Origin: Vitrella brassicaformis
Taxonomy: Eukaryota > Sar > Vitrellaceae
DNA length: 64,000 nt
Assembly (NCBI GenBank): GCA_001179505.1
Contig: CDMY01000373.1
Coordinates: 27,608-91,607, forward strand
Reading direction: 5' to 3'
In this document: one piece after another, positions 13,193 to 24,803 of the stretch
How positions within the stretch are numbered: the first letter of the stretch is position 1
Layout: the number at the start of each line of letters is the position of its first letter
Notes under the pieces: model-generated
Told to the model about the DNA's origin: nothing
The model's database searches: none
The model's input: only the letters and a program-made list of their open reading frames with translations
Made by a program: the position numbers and the translations under genes

Positions 13193-13975
13193 CGGGCCGA
13201 CCACAGGCCTGACTGGCCCCCTACTGGGCGAGGCAGGCCAGCAGACCGCCCTCTAATGAGTGGCAAGCGATGGGCGCGGCGCAACAGGCCGATTGTGGTG
13301 CGGGCTGCCGATTCTTCGCACCATTTCCCTTTGCAAACGCAACAATGGCCTGCCTTTAGGCACAATTTCACGCCAACAACCCTCCATTCCCTGCGAGCTT
13401 TTGAGATCGCAAGGCGAACGATTTTCCGCGGCGGTGCGCTCTCATGCACCCCCAGCACTCCGTGCGTGGTTGTTATCAGGGCGTGTTTGTGTGTGACTGG
13501 GCGATCTGCACTGGCTGGCCACCTGGGGATGGGCGGTATCTACGTATGGAGTCATGGTGCCTGACGCACGCACGCACGCCGCCTTCAAGCTGCTGCTGGG
13601 GTGGCGTGTGTGCGACGTTGTGTGCCTGCTTGTATGTGGCCGTCGTTCGCAGCGCATTGCATATCCTCCTGTCTGCTGCATCTGCCCTCTGCGTGCTGCG
13701 TGTTTCGTGTCCGGGTTGCATGTTAGGGTGTGTGTTTTCATGTTGGACAGACGACAGGGGACTTGGCCGTCAGGCCACCTAGGGTGCTCCCTGAAACCGC
13801 TGCTGAACGATTTTCCCCTCACTGCTGCGGCGAGGCATCAGTGAGGCGATAGCGACCTCATCATGCAGCGATGAGCTCGCTGCACATTGCCTTCATCGGC
13901 CGCTGCTGCTGCTGACCCAGCTGCAGGGTGAGAGGACTTGAGAGTGGAGGCAGGCACAGCGCAGGAGCACCCACC
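13193..13975. promoter_or_regulatory. Divergent 5' spacer between the MATH/USP-like gene and the heat-shock factor gene
   Basis: A 783-bp region between two start codons pointing away from each other. It must contain both 5' UTRs and promoters. No TATA box or clear nGAAn heat-shock array stands out; an (ACGC)n tract lies near 13565-13580. No third gene is supported here. Confidence 0.4.
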
Positions 13976-16299
13976 ATGCAGCGGGCTGACACGTCACAGG
14001 TGAGATGCACAACCGACAGAGGCCCAGCACAGCGAGAAGGAAGACAAGGGCAGATGCCAGATCTTTCAAAGGCACATCACACCCCATCCTCTGCCCTGCT
14101 CTCTCTGTCTTGTGTGGTGCTGTTGTTGTGTACTGTGCAGGTGCCTGGGTTTTTGGCCAAGACTTACGATTTGCTTGAGGAGGGGCAGTGGAGCGATATG
14201 ATCTCATGGAACAAAGCCGGGGATGCCATCGTGGTATGTGGGTACCGTACCAGCAGCATGACCCTGCGCTGCTTGTAGACACGACACAGTACAGTGAGTG
14301 GCTGCTGTGTGTTGACTGATTGATTGCACTGGGTGGGGTGTGGTGGTCGGTGGTGGCAGGTGAAGGACTCGACGGCCCTGGCGGAGACGGTGCTGCCCCG
14401 CCTCTTCAAACACAACAACTACACATCGTTCGTCAGACAGGTACACAAGCGTGCAATCACGGGGGGCTTGGGCTCACACAGATGCCGACCTCATCTGGCT
14501 CTCTCTGTGTGTGTGTGTGTGTGTGTGCTTCTAGCTGAACAACTATGGCTTCACCAAGATCACCAAGACGCGCAACGAGTCCGCGGCCAACGGCATCGAC
14601 GAGTTCCGGAACGACCTCTTCAAGAAGGGACAGAGGTACGGTGGGTGGAAGCAGGGCGGGCAGGCAGGGGCACGGCACTCTCTTCATGTCTGTCTGTCTG
14701 TCATTATGCTTATCTGTATGTGTGTCTGATGCGATGCTTAGGTACATGCTGCGGATGATCCAGCGGAAGGTGCCTGACATGGGCGGGGCGGCCTCACAGG
14801 TCACCAAGGAGGTCTCACAGGCATTTGCCCTCATGCAAGACAAACTGGTCAGCACGCACCACAGACAGAATTGATTGCCCACGCGCGGCACTGCACGTGT
14901 GCATCTGTCTGTCTGTCTGTCTGTGTCTGTCAGGTGGAGAGTGAGGAGCGGCTGGCGTCGATGGCGGCGGAGATGCGCAAGTTTCGCAGCACCGTCCAGG
15001 ACCAGATCACCCAGCTGTGGCAGGAAAACAAGACGCTTCGGGTGAGTGAGCCATCGATCCGCCAACAGCCAATCCAATGGCAGCCAGCCGTATGACTATG
15101 ACATGTCCGTTCGTTCCTGTGTTTGTTCCCTGCCCTGCAGGATGAGCTGAACCGAATGCGCCGGCAGCAGGGGCTCAACCCGCTGGATGAGAGCGAGTAT
15201 GTGATGTTATGTGACCAGAGAGCGACCTTCCCACCCCAGCGAGCTGAGCTCATGTTCACGTGCATCTTATGTTGGTGTGTGTGTCATGTCATGTGTGCAG
15301 GTCAGCTGCAGCAGCAGCACAGGCGGCGACGAGCATCAACTGCGCCAACGTGCTGCTGGAGTGTCTTGCGGATGGCCAGGGCCACATGCCCGCGCCTCCC
15401 CAGCCCTCCCCCGCCGTCATCCACCACCACCACCAGTCGGCACACACGCAGGAGGTGCCCCCCGGCCCCCCCGGGCCGCCATTTCTCCATCCCGACCTTC
15501 TCAGGATGTCATCTCCGGTGCGCGCCGCACCATGACAGACATGACGACGACCGATCACACACAACTGTCAGTCATGTGTGTCATGTCATGTGTTGCCTGT
15601 CGTTCTCCAGATGCCGCCATTCTCTGCTGCTGAGGGAATGAACCCTCCCGCTCCCGGCCAGATGATGGGCATGCCAGGCGCCATTGGAGGCATGGGAGGC
15701 GCCGCGCACAAATGGGAAGCCATGCAGCAGTCACCTGCACCAGCAGCGGCCGCAGCCACAGACCCGTCAGCCATCTTTCCCTGGGCAGCAGCAGCAGCAG
15801 CGGCATCGGCCACCGGCGTGGGGGTGCACACCACCCACCCCACAGAAGCACCGCCCCCCAAGAGCGACCAGGTCCCCCACCGCCCCCCGCACCAGGCCCT
15901 GCTGCCCTTCCTCAGCCCAGCACTGCCGGGCGCCCCTGTCTCGCCACAGCCCTTCTCTACCGACAGAATGCGCGCCGCCCTCCTCAGTGGTGTGCTGAGC
16001 GCTGGGCTGGCACAGCAGCACGCCCGATCCCTAATGCAGATGCAGCAGATGGCCGGCAGATTTGGGCAGCAAACGGGTCCTGGCGTTGATGCGTCGGAGG
16101 GAATGATGCCTGCGACTCATGCGGCGGCAGCAGCAGCAGCAGCAGCTGCTGCCGGTGGAGGGGGAATGGGCGCCAGCATGGCGGGGCTTATGATGCCGCC
16201 AGACATGGCAATGCCCGACATGTTCTCACTCGGTACCGATGGGCCGGGGACACAGCGACGCACGCCGACAGACAGACACTCATCTGCTCTTGTTCTCGG

Positions 16300-16334
<35 letters not shown>

Positions 16335-17238
16335 TGTCTGTGTGCCTGATGCAGGGACCACCCCTCCTCACCCTCCCCCTAGCTCGGAATTCGCGCATCT
16401 GCCAGCCCTGTTTCAAGCGACCAAAAACGAGATCGCTGCTGCCGATGCGCTGCTCGCAAAGGCGCCGGCGACAGCAGCAGCATCTACCGCCCACAGCGAG
16501 ACCCAAGGCGGCTCCCTGGATGAGGAGCGTCCTGATGAGGGGACAGCATCGGTTGCTGGTGGGCGGAAGCGGCCTCAGGATGCCCTGAGAAGCGGCGGCA
16601 GACACCCGAGCAGCAGCAACGCCCTCACCAAGGAGAATTTCCAGTTCGCTGGTGAGACACACAGCACCGCACCATTCATGAGTCGATCGATCGGTTGCTG
16701 TGCTGCAGGTGGCCCCATGGCGTCTCCGCAACGTGGCCTCTCGTCAGTGCCATATGCACCCCGGCCGTCAGGTGCGTGCGAGCAGGACGACAAGAGTGTC
16801 AGCGGCAGCAGCTATAACGGCAGCAACAGCCCCCAGCTCGCCGACAAGCACGACCCTTCCTGTTGGCCCCCCTACGACCAGACCAAGCGGCCGAGGCGCA
16901 TGGGGGTGGAGGGAGGGGTGGGGGACGGCTTTGACGCCAGCCATCTTCATGGGCATGGGCCCTCGGCTGCTGCTGCTGCTGCTGCTGGCGATTGGCCAGG
17001 AGGCCACGGAGGAGAGAGGGGATCCGACGACCAGAATGATGCTCTGAAGGTACCTATGGTGTGATTCATTGACTAAGATCTCTCTCTGTGTGTGTGTGTG
17101 TGTGTGCGTGTGTGCGTGTGTGTTCAGGTAGGGTTCGATTTTCGGAGTCTGTTGGAGTTACCTCCTGGGGCCCTCGCTGCAGCCGTAGCTGCTGCAGCCG
17201 CCAACCCGCCATCACTGCAGTCGCCACCGCCCACATAA
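13976..17238 (+). CDS. Heat-shock transcription factor (HSF)
   Basis: Twelve exons join to 718 residues. Exons are 13976-13999, 14141-14233, 14360-14440, 14535-14635, 14742-14847, 14934-15041, 15141-15196, 15301-15517, 15611-16232, 16355-16651, 16709-17049 and 17128-17238. The N-terminus is the winged-helix HSF DNA-binding domain: FLAKTYDLLEEGQWSDMISW, then LPRLFKHNNYTSFVRQLNNY with GFTKI. After it comes a helical oligomerisation segment (roughly residues 145-215) with heptad hydrophobics. The rest is rich in Ala, Pro, Gln, Met and His and probably holds activation and regulatory regions. It should bind nGAAn repeats as a trimer in the nucleus. The ATG at 13976 directly precedes the domain, giving a very short 8-residue leader. 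A poly-Ala tract and a KRPRR basic stretch (possible nuclear signal) lie in the C-terminal half. Confidence 0.95.
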
Positions 17239-19463
17239 TTATTAATGAGGCTGAACGCGGGCAGGGCAGTGAGGCCAAGCAAGGCACTATGGCCGTGGGG
17301 GAGTTTCTTGTGCTGACATTTAGTACTGTCTGTCTGTCTGTCTGCGTCATGAAGTGGGGAAGCCAGCAGAGGGGAGAGGAGGGGAGAGGGGTCAATTATT
17401 GATTTTTGTAGCCAGAGAGAGCTCTATCTATCTGCCCGTCCGTCTGTTCTGTTTTGAGGCTCTGAGGGACGGAAGAATGCAGCCAGCGAGAGACGTCTGT
17501 CTCTCTGTGTGTGAGAGCGAGTGGATGTACACGAAAATCAATTAGCTATGCCGAGGTGAGCGGGGCGAGGCGGGGCGGGGCGGGGCGAGGAGAGGAGAGG
17601 AGAGGAGAGAGATTGGGCCGATCCATATGTCACCTGCATACACACGCACAGAGAGAGAGAGAGAGAGATTGGGGGCAGCCGTGACTCTGCTGCATGTGTG
17701 AGCGTCTTGTCTGTGTCCATCACGATGTGTGAGGCATTCTGATAGAATCTGCCGAAGCGTGATGCGTACATGCATGTGATGATGGCATAATGGCCGTCTG
17801 TCTCCCTGCCTCTGACTGACTGACTGACCAAGTGGGAAAATGACTTTGTCCACCGATGGCAGCCAGCTGGTGCCACATCCATCCATCCATCCATCCACAC
17901 GTATTTTTCACCGAGCGATTTTGCTGCATGCGCATGAATGCATGAGCGAACGAATTTGCATGATGTGCGATGAGTGAGTGAGTGGAGATAACAAATGCAC
18001 ACTAAACGGGTCGGCGGCGAGACAAGCGATGATGGGCGTGTGCGTGCGGCCTTAACGAGATATGGATTGATCGATCTTCGCACAAAATCCATGACATCTC
18101 GTCCATAGTCAGGAGCTCATGCCGGTTGGTCAGCCTGACTGCATGCGCATGACTTGTGGATGTGCATCAACGTGGTGCGGTGGACAGCGGCCGATTGATT
18201 GATTCATTGACCTCCCATGAAGTACGTCTGTCTGTCTGTCTGCGACCGTCACACTCACACACACGACACACACACCGACACAACCATACAATGATTGTAC
18301 GGTATACACCCCGTCCGTCCGTCCACCTCCCCCCTCACCTCACCCAGTCACTCCCCATTCCACCCACTGACTGATGCGATGACATGTGTGATGTGAGGGG
18401 AACAATACGCATTAGATCCATCCACACACACCCCCCCACTCACCCACCATGTGTGACGAGTGTGCGCATGCTGTCTGGCGCATCACATCGGTTGCCCGCC
18501 CTCTCTCGTTCTCTCACCATCTCTCTCTCTCTCTCTCTCTCTTTCACTCTCTCGCTCTCATAGCTCACGCACACACGCACGAAAAATGCCCCGTCCATCG
18601 ATCGAGCAGCCAACAGGCACCACCACGCCTGGCTGCCTGCCTGATGGACAACAGAAATACACTAGCTAGCTACACCCACCCATTCACTTCACTTGGACAC
18701 ACCGACGCATCGCATCGACTCAGTCGAGTCACGCGCTGTCTTCTGTTGTGTCCCACCCCATCAGCGATACGGTGCTACCCCCCTCCCCTCCTCCCTGCCC
18801 ACAGACCCACAGGCACACTCACACACACGTGATGTGTGTCGGACTGGGAGTGAGTGGGCGTCATCAGGTCAGGTCATGGGAAGTGCGATGTGATACGATG
18901 AGATGCGATGCCAACACAGTGAGTGGCACAGCACAGATGAGGACTGAGTGAGTGTGTGTGGTGTGAAAAAGGCCCGCTCTCTCGGGAGTCCCCGACGAGC
19001 GGCATCCGGCTCATCATCCCTGACGACGGCCTCAGCCCATCCATCCATCCATCCATGCGACTGCCTGGCCCACCCACCCCACACATGCATCCCTCTCTCC
19101 CCCCTCCTTGGCCGTCTGCATAAAGGTGCACAAATACACACACACAAGGGTGGTGGGTGGTGGCCGGCAGGTACTCTCTCTCTCTCTCTCTCTCCGCCCT
19201 CTCGATAAACAAGCCGTCGGCCGCAGAGAAAGCAAGAAGCAGGAAGCAGAAGAGCGAGTCGCATGGATGGCATGGCATGCGACGCAGCCCTTACTTAGGC
19301 CCTTACGCATTCGTTCGTTCGACAATAATGGTAATAAACTACACACATAAACTAAAGCGACTGGCTTGACCTAACCGACGGACGCCACACACAGAGAGGC
19401 GGGCAGAGGAGAGCAGAGGAGGGAGGAGATCTCGAATCCCTCAACCAGCCAACACCTGTCTCT
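17239..19463. other. Long convergent intergenic region, repeat-rich, no gene seen
   Basis: 2.2 kb between the 3' ends of the HSF gene (+) and the F-box gene (-). It contains G-rich, (GA)n, (CATC)n, (TC)n and (CTGT)n tracts and short AT-richer segments. Frames are short, without codon structure or believable splice sites. Both 3' UTRs must lie here. Confidence 0.6.
17562..17612 (+). repeat. G-rich tract with G-quadruplex potential
   Basis: Several GGGG runs spaced by C or CGAGGC (17562-17590), followed by GAGGA repeats to about 17610. At least four runs of three or more G in close succession meet the usual quadruplex pattern on the + strand. It lies about 320 bp after the HSF stop codon, so it could affect 3' end formation or be a neutral simple repeat. 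Confidence 0.5.
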
Positions 19464-19727
19464 CTATGCCCTAGGAGTGCCCGCACACACCCCCGTGACG
19501 ATGTGCTGGAAGATGCTGCCCAGACAGGCGCCCATGCTGCCCCCCGGCATCCCATCGCGCTTGCTGCCCTTCCCGCCGGGCGACACGGTGTCCTTCTTCC
19601 AGGCTCGGTCCTTGTGCCCGCGCCATCGGCGGAACCCCTGACGCGTCAGCATCCTCTCCACGGCCTTCAGGTTCACCTCGCTCGTCGCGTCGATCGGGAA
19701 GATGGCGTCTAGGAGACCACAGGGACC

Positions 19728-19762
<35 letters not shown>

Positions 19763-22700
19763 GTGGGGGCATGTGGGTGGGTGTGTTGAGTGGGGGCGCG
19801 TGTACCGAAAGATGAGACGTGGAGGTTGACGGATCGGAGGTTGGGGAAGACCTCCATCACCTGACGACCCAGCTGCGTCGATATCTGATAATTGACAAAC
19901 CACACACACACAACGCAAAGAAGACACACACAACAGAGACATACACACATGTACACCAGCCCCCTTCAACTCGATGGCCTGCCTCCCTCGATCTGTGTCT
20001 GTAGGGCTGTACCTACCTCCTGTGTGAAGCCGTCGCTCTCCCTCCACCCGTTGGACGCCAGCAGCGTCTGCAACGCCGGACCGTCCACATGCTGATCCCT
20101 CTCCCTCTCCCTCCCCTTGGCCCCATGGTGGTGGTGGTGGTGATGACGCACACACGCACCGCTGCCGCTGGTGGGGGCCGTGGTGCTGGTGGTAGTGGCA
20201 GCGGATGGGGGTGTCGCGAGTGCGGCCATGCTGGCCCTCCTGGCGGCTCTGTCGCGCGCCCTCTGTTCCTGCAGCTGCCTGGCGGTCTCGATGAGGGACT
20301 CGAGCATGGGTCTGCGGACGGGTGCGAGGATGATCTCTTGGACGGAGAAGAAGGCCGGCAGGTTGTGCAGCACGTGGCCCACCCACTGCTGGTAGCCCTC
20401 CACATAGCTGAAGTCGCCACCTGCAGTAACAACCCAGTCACACCACAGCACATCAATCACATCACATCCACACACACGCCTCTCCCCCTCCCCCCCCCCG
20501 TCTCTCTTGAGGCATCCTGCTTACCAACGGCGAGCGTGGTCAGTTTGGTCAGGTGCCTCAGAAAGGCAAAGTGCGTGTCGATGGTGGCCCTCAGCCGCGG
20601 CGCCAGACACAGCAGCGCCTGAGCGTACAGCGGCGCCAGGCCCTCCACCTGCCCGCCCTCCAGCACCACATCCCACGGCAGGTTCACACACAGCCGCAGG
20701 TCACTCAGGTTGGCGCACTTGAAGGCCGGGTGGAAGGCGTAGAATGGTGGGAAGGTGCTGTTGGCGGCCCAGCCGAGCTCCTCCAGCTTGGGGAAATCGC
20801 ACGCGGGGAACACCGGAATGGCTTTCCGGTACACACGCACACGCGTGAGCCTCGTCGACCCCCCGATGAGCGATGACGGCGATGACCCGCCCCCACTGCC
20901 CGTCGGCAGCGGCGCGAAGGTCACCCTCCGCTCCCGGCGGTTTGTTGTGGCTGCTGTGGGTGTGTCGTCGTCGTTCTCCTCTGCCGCTGCTGCTGCTGCG
21001 AGAGAGGATGGGGGCGAGGCCGGTGCGCTGTGGGGGGCGGAGGGGGGCGATGGCGGGGCCGCCTGGGTGACAGACACTCCCACGGCATGAGGGTCCGCCG
21101 GCGATGCCGGTGCATCGTTGACGAGCGAGCAGCAGAGGCACACTCGTCTGAGCGACAGCCGGGACCTCTCGAGAAACCGCTGGCACTCAAGTGCGTGCAG
21201 CTCTGCGGGCGAGAAGAGGAAGATCTCCTCCAGGTGTCGCGCGTCGGCCAGGAGGTGCTCCGCGCCGCCGCAGCAGTGCCTGCAGCTGCTGCGGCACACG
21301 AGGTCCAGCACACGAAGAGACCGCAGGCGCGCGCCAGACGAGAAGGCGAAGGCGCCGTTGCCGCGAGCAGTGGGGGAGGTGGGCGACGGCGGTGAGCGGG
21401 GGGTGGGTGTCAGTGTGGGGCGGGTGGACACCGAACTCGCCGATGCCGCTGATGCCGCTGATGCTGCCGATGACGACGTCGGCTGCTCGTCATCATCTTC
21501 CTCGCTGCTCGTGTCCTCATCGCTGCCACTGGTAAGCGACTCGGACCTTTCTAACAGGCCCTCCCGCCTCAGCCTCTTCCTCTGCCGCCTCCTCCTCACG
21601 GCGACCACTTTGCTCTCGGAGTCGTTGTCGTCGTCATCGGTGGTGCAGGCCATCGAGCTGGCGGCCGTCTCGTGGGCGAGGGACAGGTGCGTCAGGTGGG
21701 GGAACTCGCGGGCAGGGACGGTGTACGGTGGCGGGGCGGGGCGTGCGAGCAGCATGGGGAAGGGGTGGGATGGCCTGACGGGGTCGCCCAGCAGCTGCAG
21801 CCTCACGCTGGAGAGAGTGGGGGCGTTCTTTGCGAGGGTGCGATTGAAGTCGGAGGGCGGGAGGAGGGCGGGGGGGATGCTCGTGAGGGTCAGCGTCTGA
21901 CAGACAGCAACACACAACACAACAAGCAATGCAGTACATGCCCATCAGTCAGTGTGTTGCAGCTGGGGCCGGGCCTCACTCGTTGACTGACTCACTCCTT
22001 ACCTCCAGCTTGTGGAAGTGCCGGATAAACCGTCCCAGCCTCCCCCGGCACTCCCGCATCTTCTCGGCACGGCTAAGCGAACCACCACCACCACACACGC
22101 CACCAACGCGGTCCTTCGGGCTGGGACACGACCCGCTCCACCGCACCGCTCCCCTGCCGAGCCGCCTCTCCCTCTCCCCCCTGCCCCTCTCCCCTTCCCT
22201 CTCCTTGCCAAGCTCTATGTGCAGCGTCCGCACGGCCAACGCACGACTGAAGCCGCGACCTGGGCCGTCGATGCTTCTCAGTGCGATGGGGAGGGAGCAG
22301 GGTAGCTCGCTGTCGGCTTCTGGCTCCTTCCCCTGCTGCTGCTGCTGCTGGTGGAGGTCAGGGTCATCTGCTGGGGTGTTGGTGGGGCTGGTGGTGGGAA
22401 TGGGGTTGGTCGTCTTTAGAGGGAGGCTGGTCCGCTTGACGAATCGCCTGTGCGGTTGTGAGGGCATGGTGAGCAGCCTGTGGAGCTGGTTGAGGCCCAT
22501 GATGTGTAGGGTGTGGTAGTTGCGGGAGGCCTCCTCCCACGCCTGGCACACCAGCGCCGCCTTCAAAACCTCCTGGTCCGGACTGGAGATGAAGTCCAGA
22601 ATGCTCATCACCACACTGATCATGATACACACACACACAGGCACAAAACCCCACAACGGATGCATGGAGCGTGTCGCGGCTTTGCTCCCTACCCAGTGGG

Positions 22701-22808
22701 GATGGCGTCGAGGTCGGCAGCCCTGTCTGCTGCCGCTGCGCCTTCGTGGACAGAAGGGGGAGTGCCCATCTGCCCCAAGCTGCCTCGCTTGCTGCACCGG
22801 TTGCCCAT
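19464..22808 (-). CDS. F-box protein with leucine-rich segments and N-terminal MGNRCS acylation motif
   Basis: Six exons (22693-22808, 22003-22615, 20525-21896, 20017-20420, 19806-19884, 19464-19708) join to 942 residues. The protein starts MGNRCSKRGS: Gly2 fits N-myristoylation and Cys5 fits palmitoylation. Around residues 35-70 is an F-box (LDAIPTGVVMSILDFISS, then EVLKAALVCQAWEEASR), which would bind Skp1 in an SCF ubiquitin ligase. The long third exon has LRR-like phrases (RLRSLRVLDLVCRSSC, FPHLTHLSLAHETA, FPKLEELGWAAN, CANLSDLRLCV) separated by acidic Ser-rich and Ala-rich spacers. The last exons are PNLRSVNLHV-like. The target protein is unknown. Divergent with the DedA gene. Confidence 0.75.
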
Positions 22809-23191
22809 GATGCGATCCACAGATGCGATGGACACGACTAGCGCTGCGGGTGGTCACGCGAGCGCGGTGGTTGCGGGTGGGAGGGCACCTCTCGAACGAC
22901 AGGAAGGGCTCATGCGATGGGAAGGACGGCTTTGTGTCACATGATGCAGATGCGATGCCGTGGCGATAGCTGTGAGATGCCGAACGTCTCTTTCTTTGGT
23001 GTCCAGATCTGCGCGAATGGAGTTAGGGCTCCCTCTCGCCAAAAAAAAGCCGCGAGCTTGGCGGAGGACCGAAGGAAGCCTCACAATCGGTGGTTCGGTG
23101 ACTGCTGAACACGTTTCCATCCAAGATCTGCTGGATCCCGGCACCATGTGTGGAATTATTCTATGAGGATGCGAGAACTTCAAGCAGCGAT
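22809..23191. promoter_or_regulatory. Divergent 5' spacer between F-box and DedA-like genes
   Basis: A 383-bp spacer between two opposed start codons. It must carry both promoters and 5' UTRs. No recognisable core element was seen. Confidence 0.35.
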
Positions 23192-24409
23192 ATGAGGAGG
23201 GCCTTTCCATCTCGGCAGCATCAGCATCAGCATCGCAACCAGAGTCAGCGTGGCTCGGCCTCATTCATCCTGAGGACTCTCTTCCTGTTCGGCTTCCTCC
23301 TTCCGCCGCTCCGTGTGACGGCCTTCACCGCACCTCATCGGCCAAGGCCTCCACTGATAGATGCGTATGCGTCTTCATCACAGAGCCCCTGTGCGTCACA
23401 CGTCAGCCCGTGCCTCGTTGTGAGGATGATGGCCCTGCCGCAGCTGCAGCTGCCATGGTCGATACCTGAGCTGCTCGAGAGGGCCTCGACTGTGCCCGTG
23501 CCCTGCTATTTTCTCTATCTCATGGCTGCGGGAATCGGGTGAGAAGGGGGCTGGGTGGCCCAGGGTGGGAGGGCAGACGAGGACGGAGCAATGGGTTGAT
23601 GTCGTGTGTGTGTTGGCCATCCTCAATTGATTGCAGGATCCCTGTGTCTGAGGATGCGCTGTGCATCTTTGTGGGGACGCTGCTGCCACAGCCAAGCTCG
23701 TGGAGCAAACGGGTCGCGACCGTCGCCACACTCTACGCAGGCACACACACACACAACCACACAACAAGAGAAAACGGGCGGACAGCCCACCCACGTCACG
23801 TCCGTCTGTTGACGTCAGGTGTGACTGTGAGCGACATGCTGACCTACTCCATCGGCGTGGCGCTCGAGAGGGGCCTTCTGGAGCCCATCAAGCACCGCAT
23901 ATTCCCTCACCATGGCGACGGCTGGCCGCCCAAGAACAGCCTCTGGGAGAGGGCTTTGCGGCGGGTGCAGTCGTCTGGCGGCGCCGTGGGCTTCGTGCAG
24001 CGGTGGATGGTCGGCGTCAGGTGCGCTTAGACGGGCGCATCAACCAGATGCATGGACGAGGCGAGAAGCAATGTGTGTGGTGTTGTGGCAGGTATCCGAT
24101 AGCCCTTGTGTGTGGCTTCACTGGTGTGCCCTTCCGGTCGTTCGCCAGTGGTGTGCTTGGCGGGGCTGTGGGGACGCTGACCGTTCAGCTGGCGATAGGG
24201 TATGCGCTCCGGAACAACCCCAAGGCCACTGGCGTGATTGCCGCGGGCATTGCCACTTATTACATGGTCAGTGACTGATATCAGTCCATCAAGGGAATTA
24301 CCGCGCACAGTGCGAACACACATCTGTCTGTCGTGTGTCGCTATCTGTGCAGCTGGGGGCGCCTCTTGCTGCGTTGGCGTCATCTGTGGTGTTGTATTTT
24401 GACTTCTGA
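23192..24409 (+). CDS. DedA/VTT-family membrane protein, probably plastid-targeted
   Basis: Five exons (23192-23538, 23637-23740, 23819-24020, 24092-24266, 24353-24409) give 294 residues. The ATG at 23192 is the only start that places a hydrophobic signal segment early. That segment (SFILRTLFLFGFLLPPLRV) is followed by TAFTAPHRPRP, an Ala-Phe signal/transit junction typical of complex red-derived plastids. The mature part has GIPVSEDALCIFVGTLLP, YAGVTVSDMLTYSIG and RYPIALVCGFTGVPFRSFAS, followed by GGAVGTLTVQLAIGYAL. These match the order of DedA (SNARE-associated/VTT) proteins, which are lipid-scramblase-like multi-pass membrane proteins. The second intron (23741-23818) must use a GC donor to give LYAGVTVSDML. 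Location in a plastid membrane is inference. Confidence 0.75.
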
Positions 24410-24803
24410 GAGAGAGGCTGGCGCCAAGCAGCAGCCGGGGCGACGAGAGAGCAGGGGAGGGGACAGAGAAGGACAAGGGGCAGTGAGTGAGGGGTGTCTG
24501 TGTAAGCTATATAGTGCTGCCGTGTATATGCGTGTGCGGTGTGTAGTGTGTAGTCTGTGTGTAGTGTGTGTAGAATCCTCTTCTTGAGATTTTGGAGCAT
24601 AGGTTTTGTGGTTTTCGATCGAGATCGATCGATCTTCACATTTTGACGTCCGTTGTCCTTTGTGCATACACATGAATCAAAACACTCAATGAAGGGGCTG
24701 GCCTCCACAGAAATCCATCACCGCAAAACTGAGGGCATGTAATCGATAAAAGGCAAGAAAGCAGAGGAAAGGACACAAACGGCAGGTCCATCTTACACAC
24801 GAG
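24410..24803. other. Convergent intergenic region
   Basis: 394 bp between the stop codons of the DedA-like gene (+) and a BTB-FKBP gene (-). It is AT-richer than coding sequence and contains tandem GTGTAGTGTGTAG-like sequence near 24535-24570 and overlapping GATC-rich palindromic sequence near 24617-24635. No gene seen. Confidence 0.5.

Noticed and set aside
13928-13975. Upstream extension of the HSF N-terminus
   Set aside because: The frame begins with GTG; the first ATG in frame is 13976.
18449-18832. Possible genes in the 17.2-19.4 kb spacer
   Set aside because: Frames consist of (CT)n, (CA)n and CCATC repeats with no domain, codon bias or matching splice sites.
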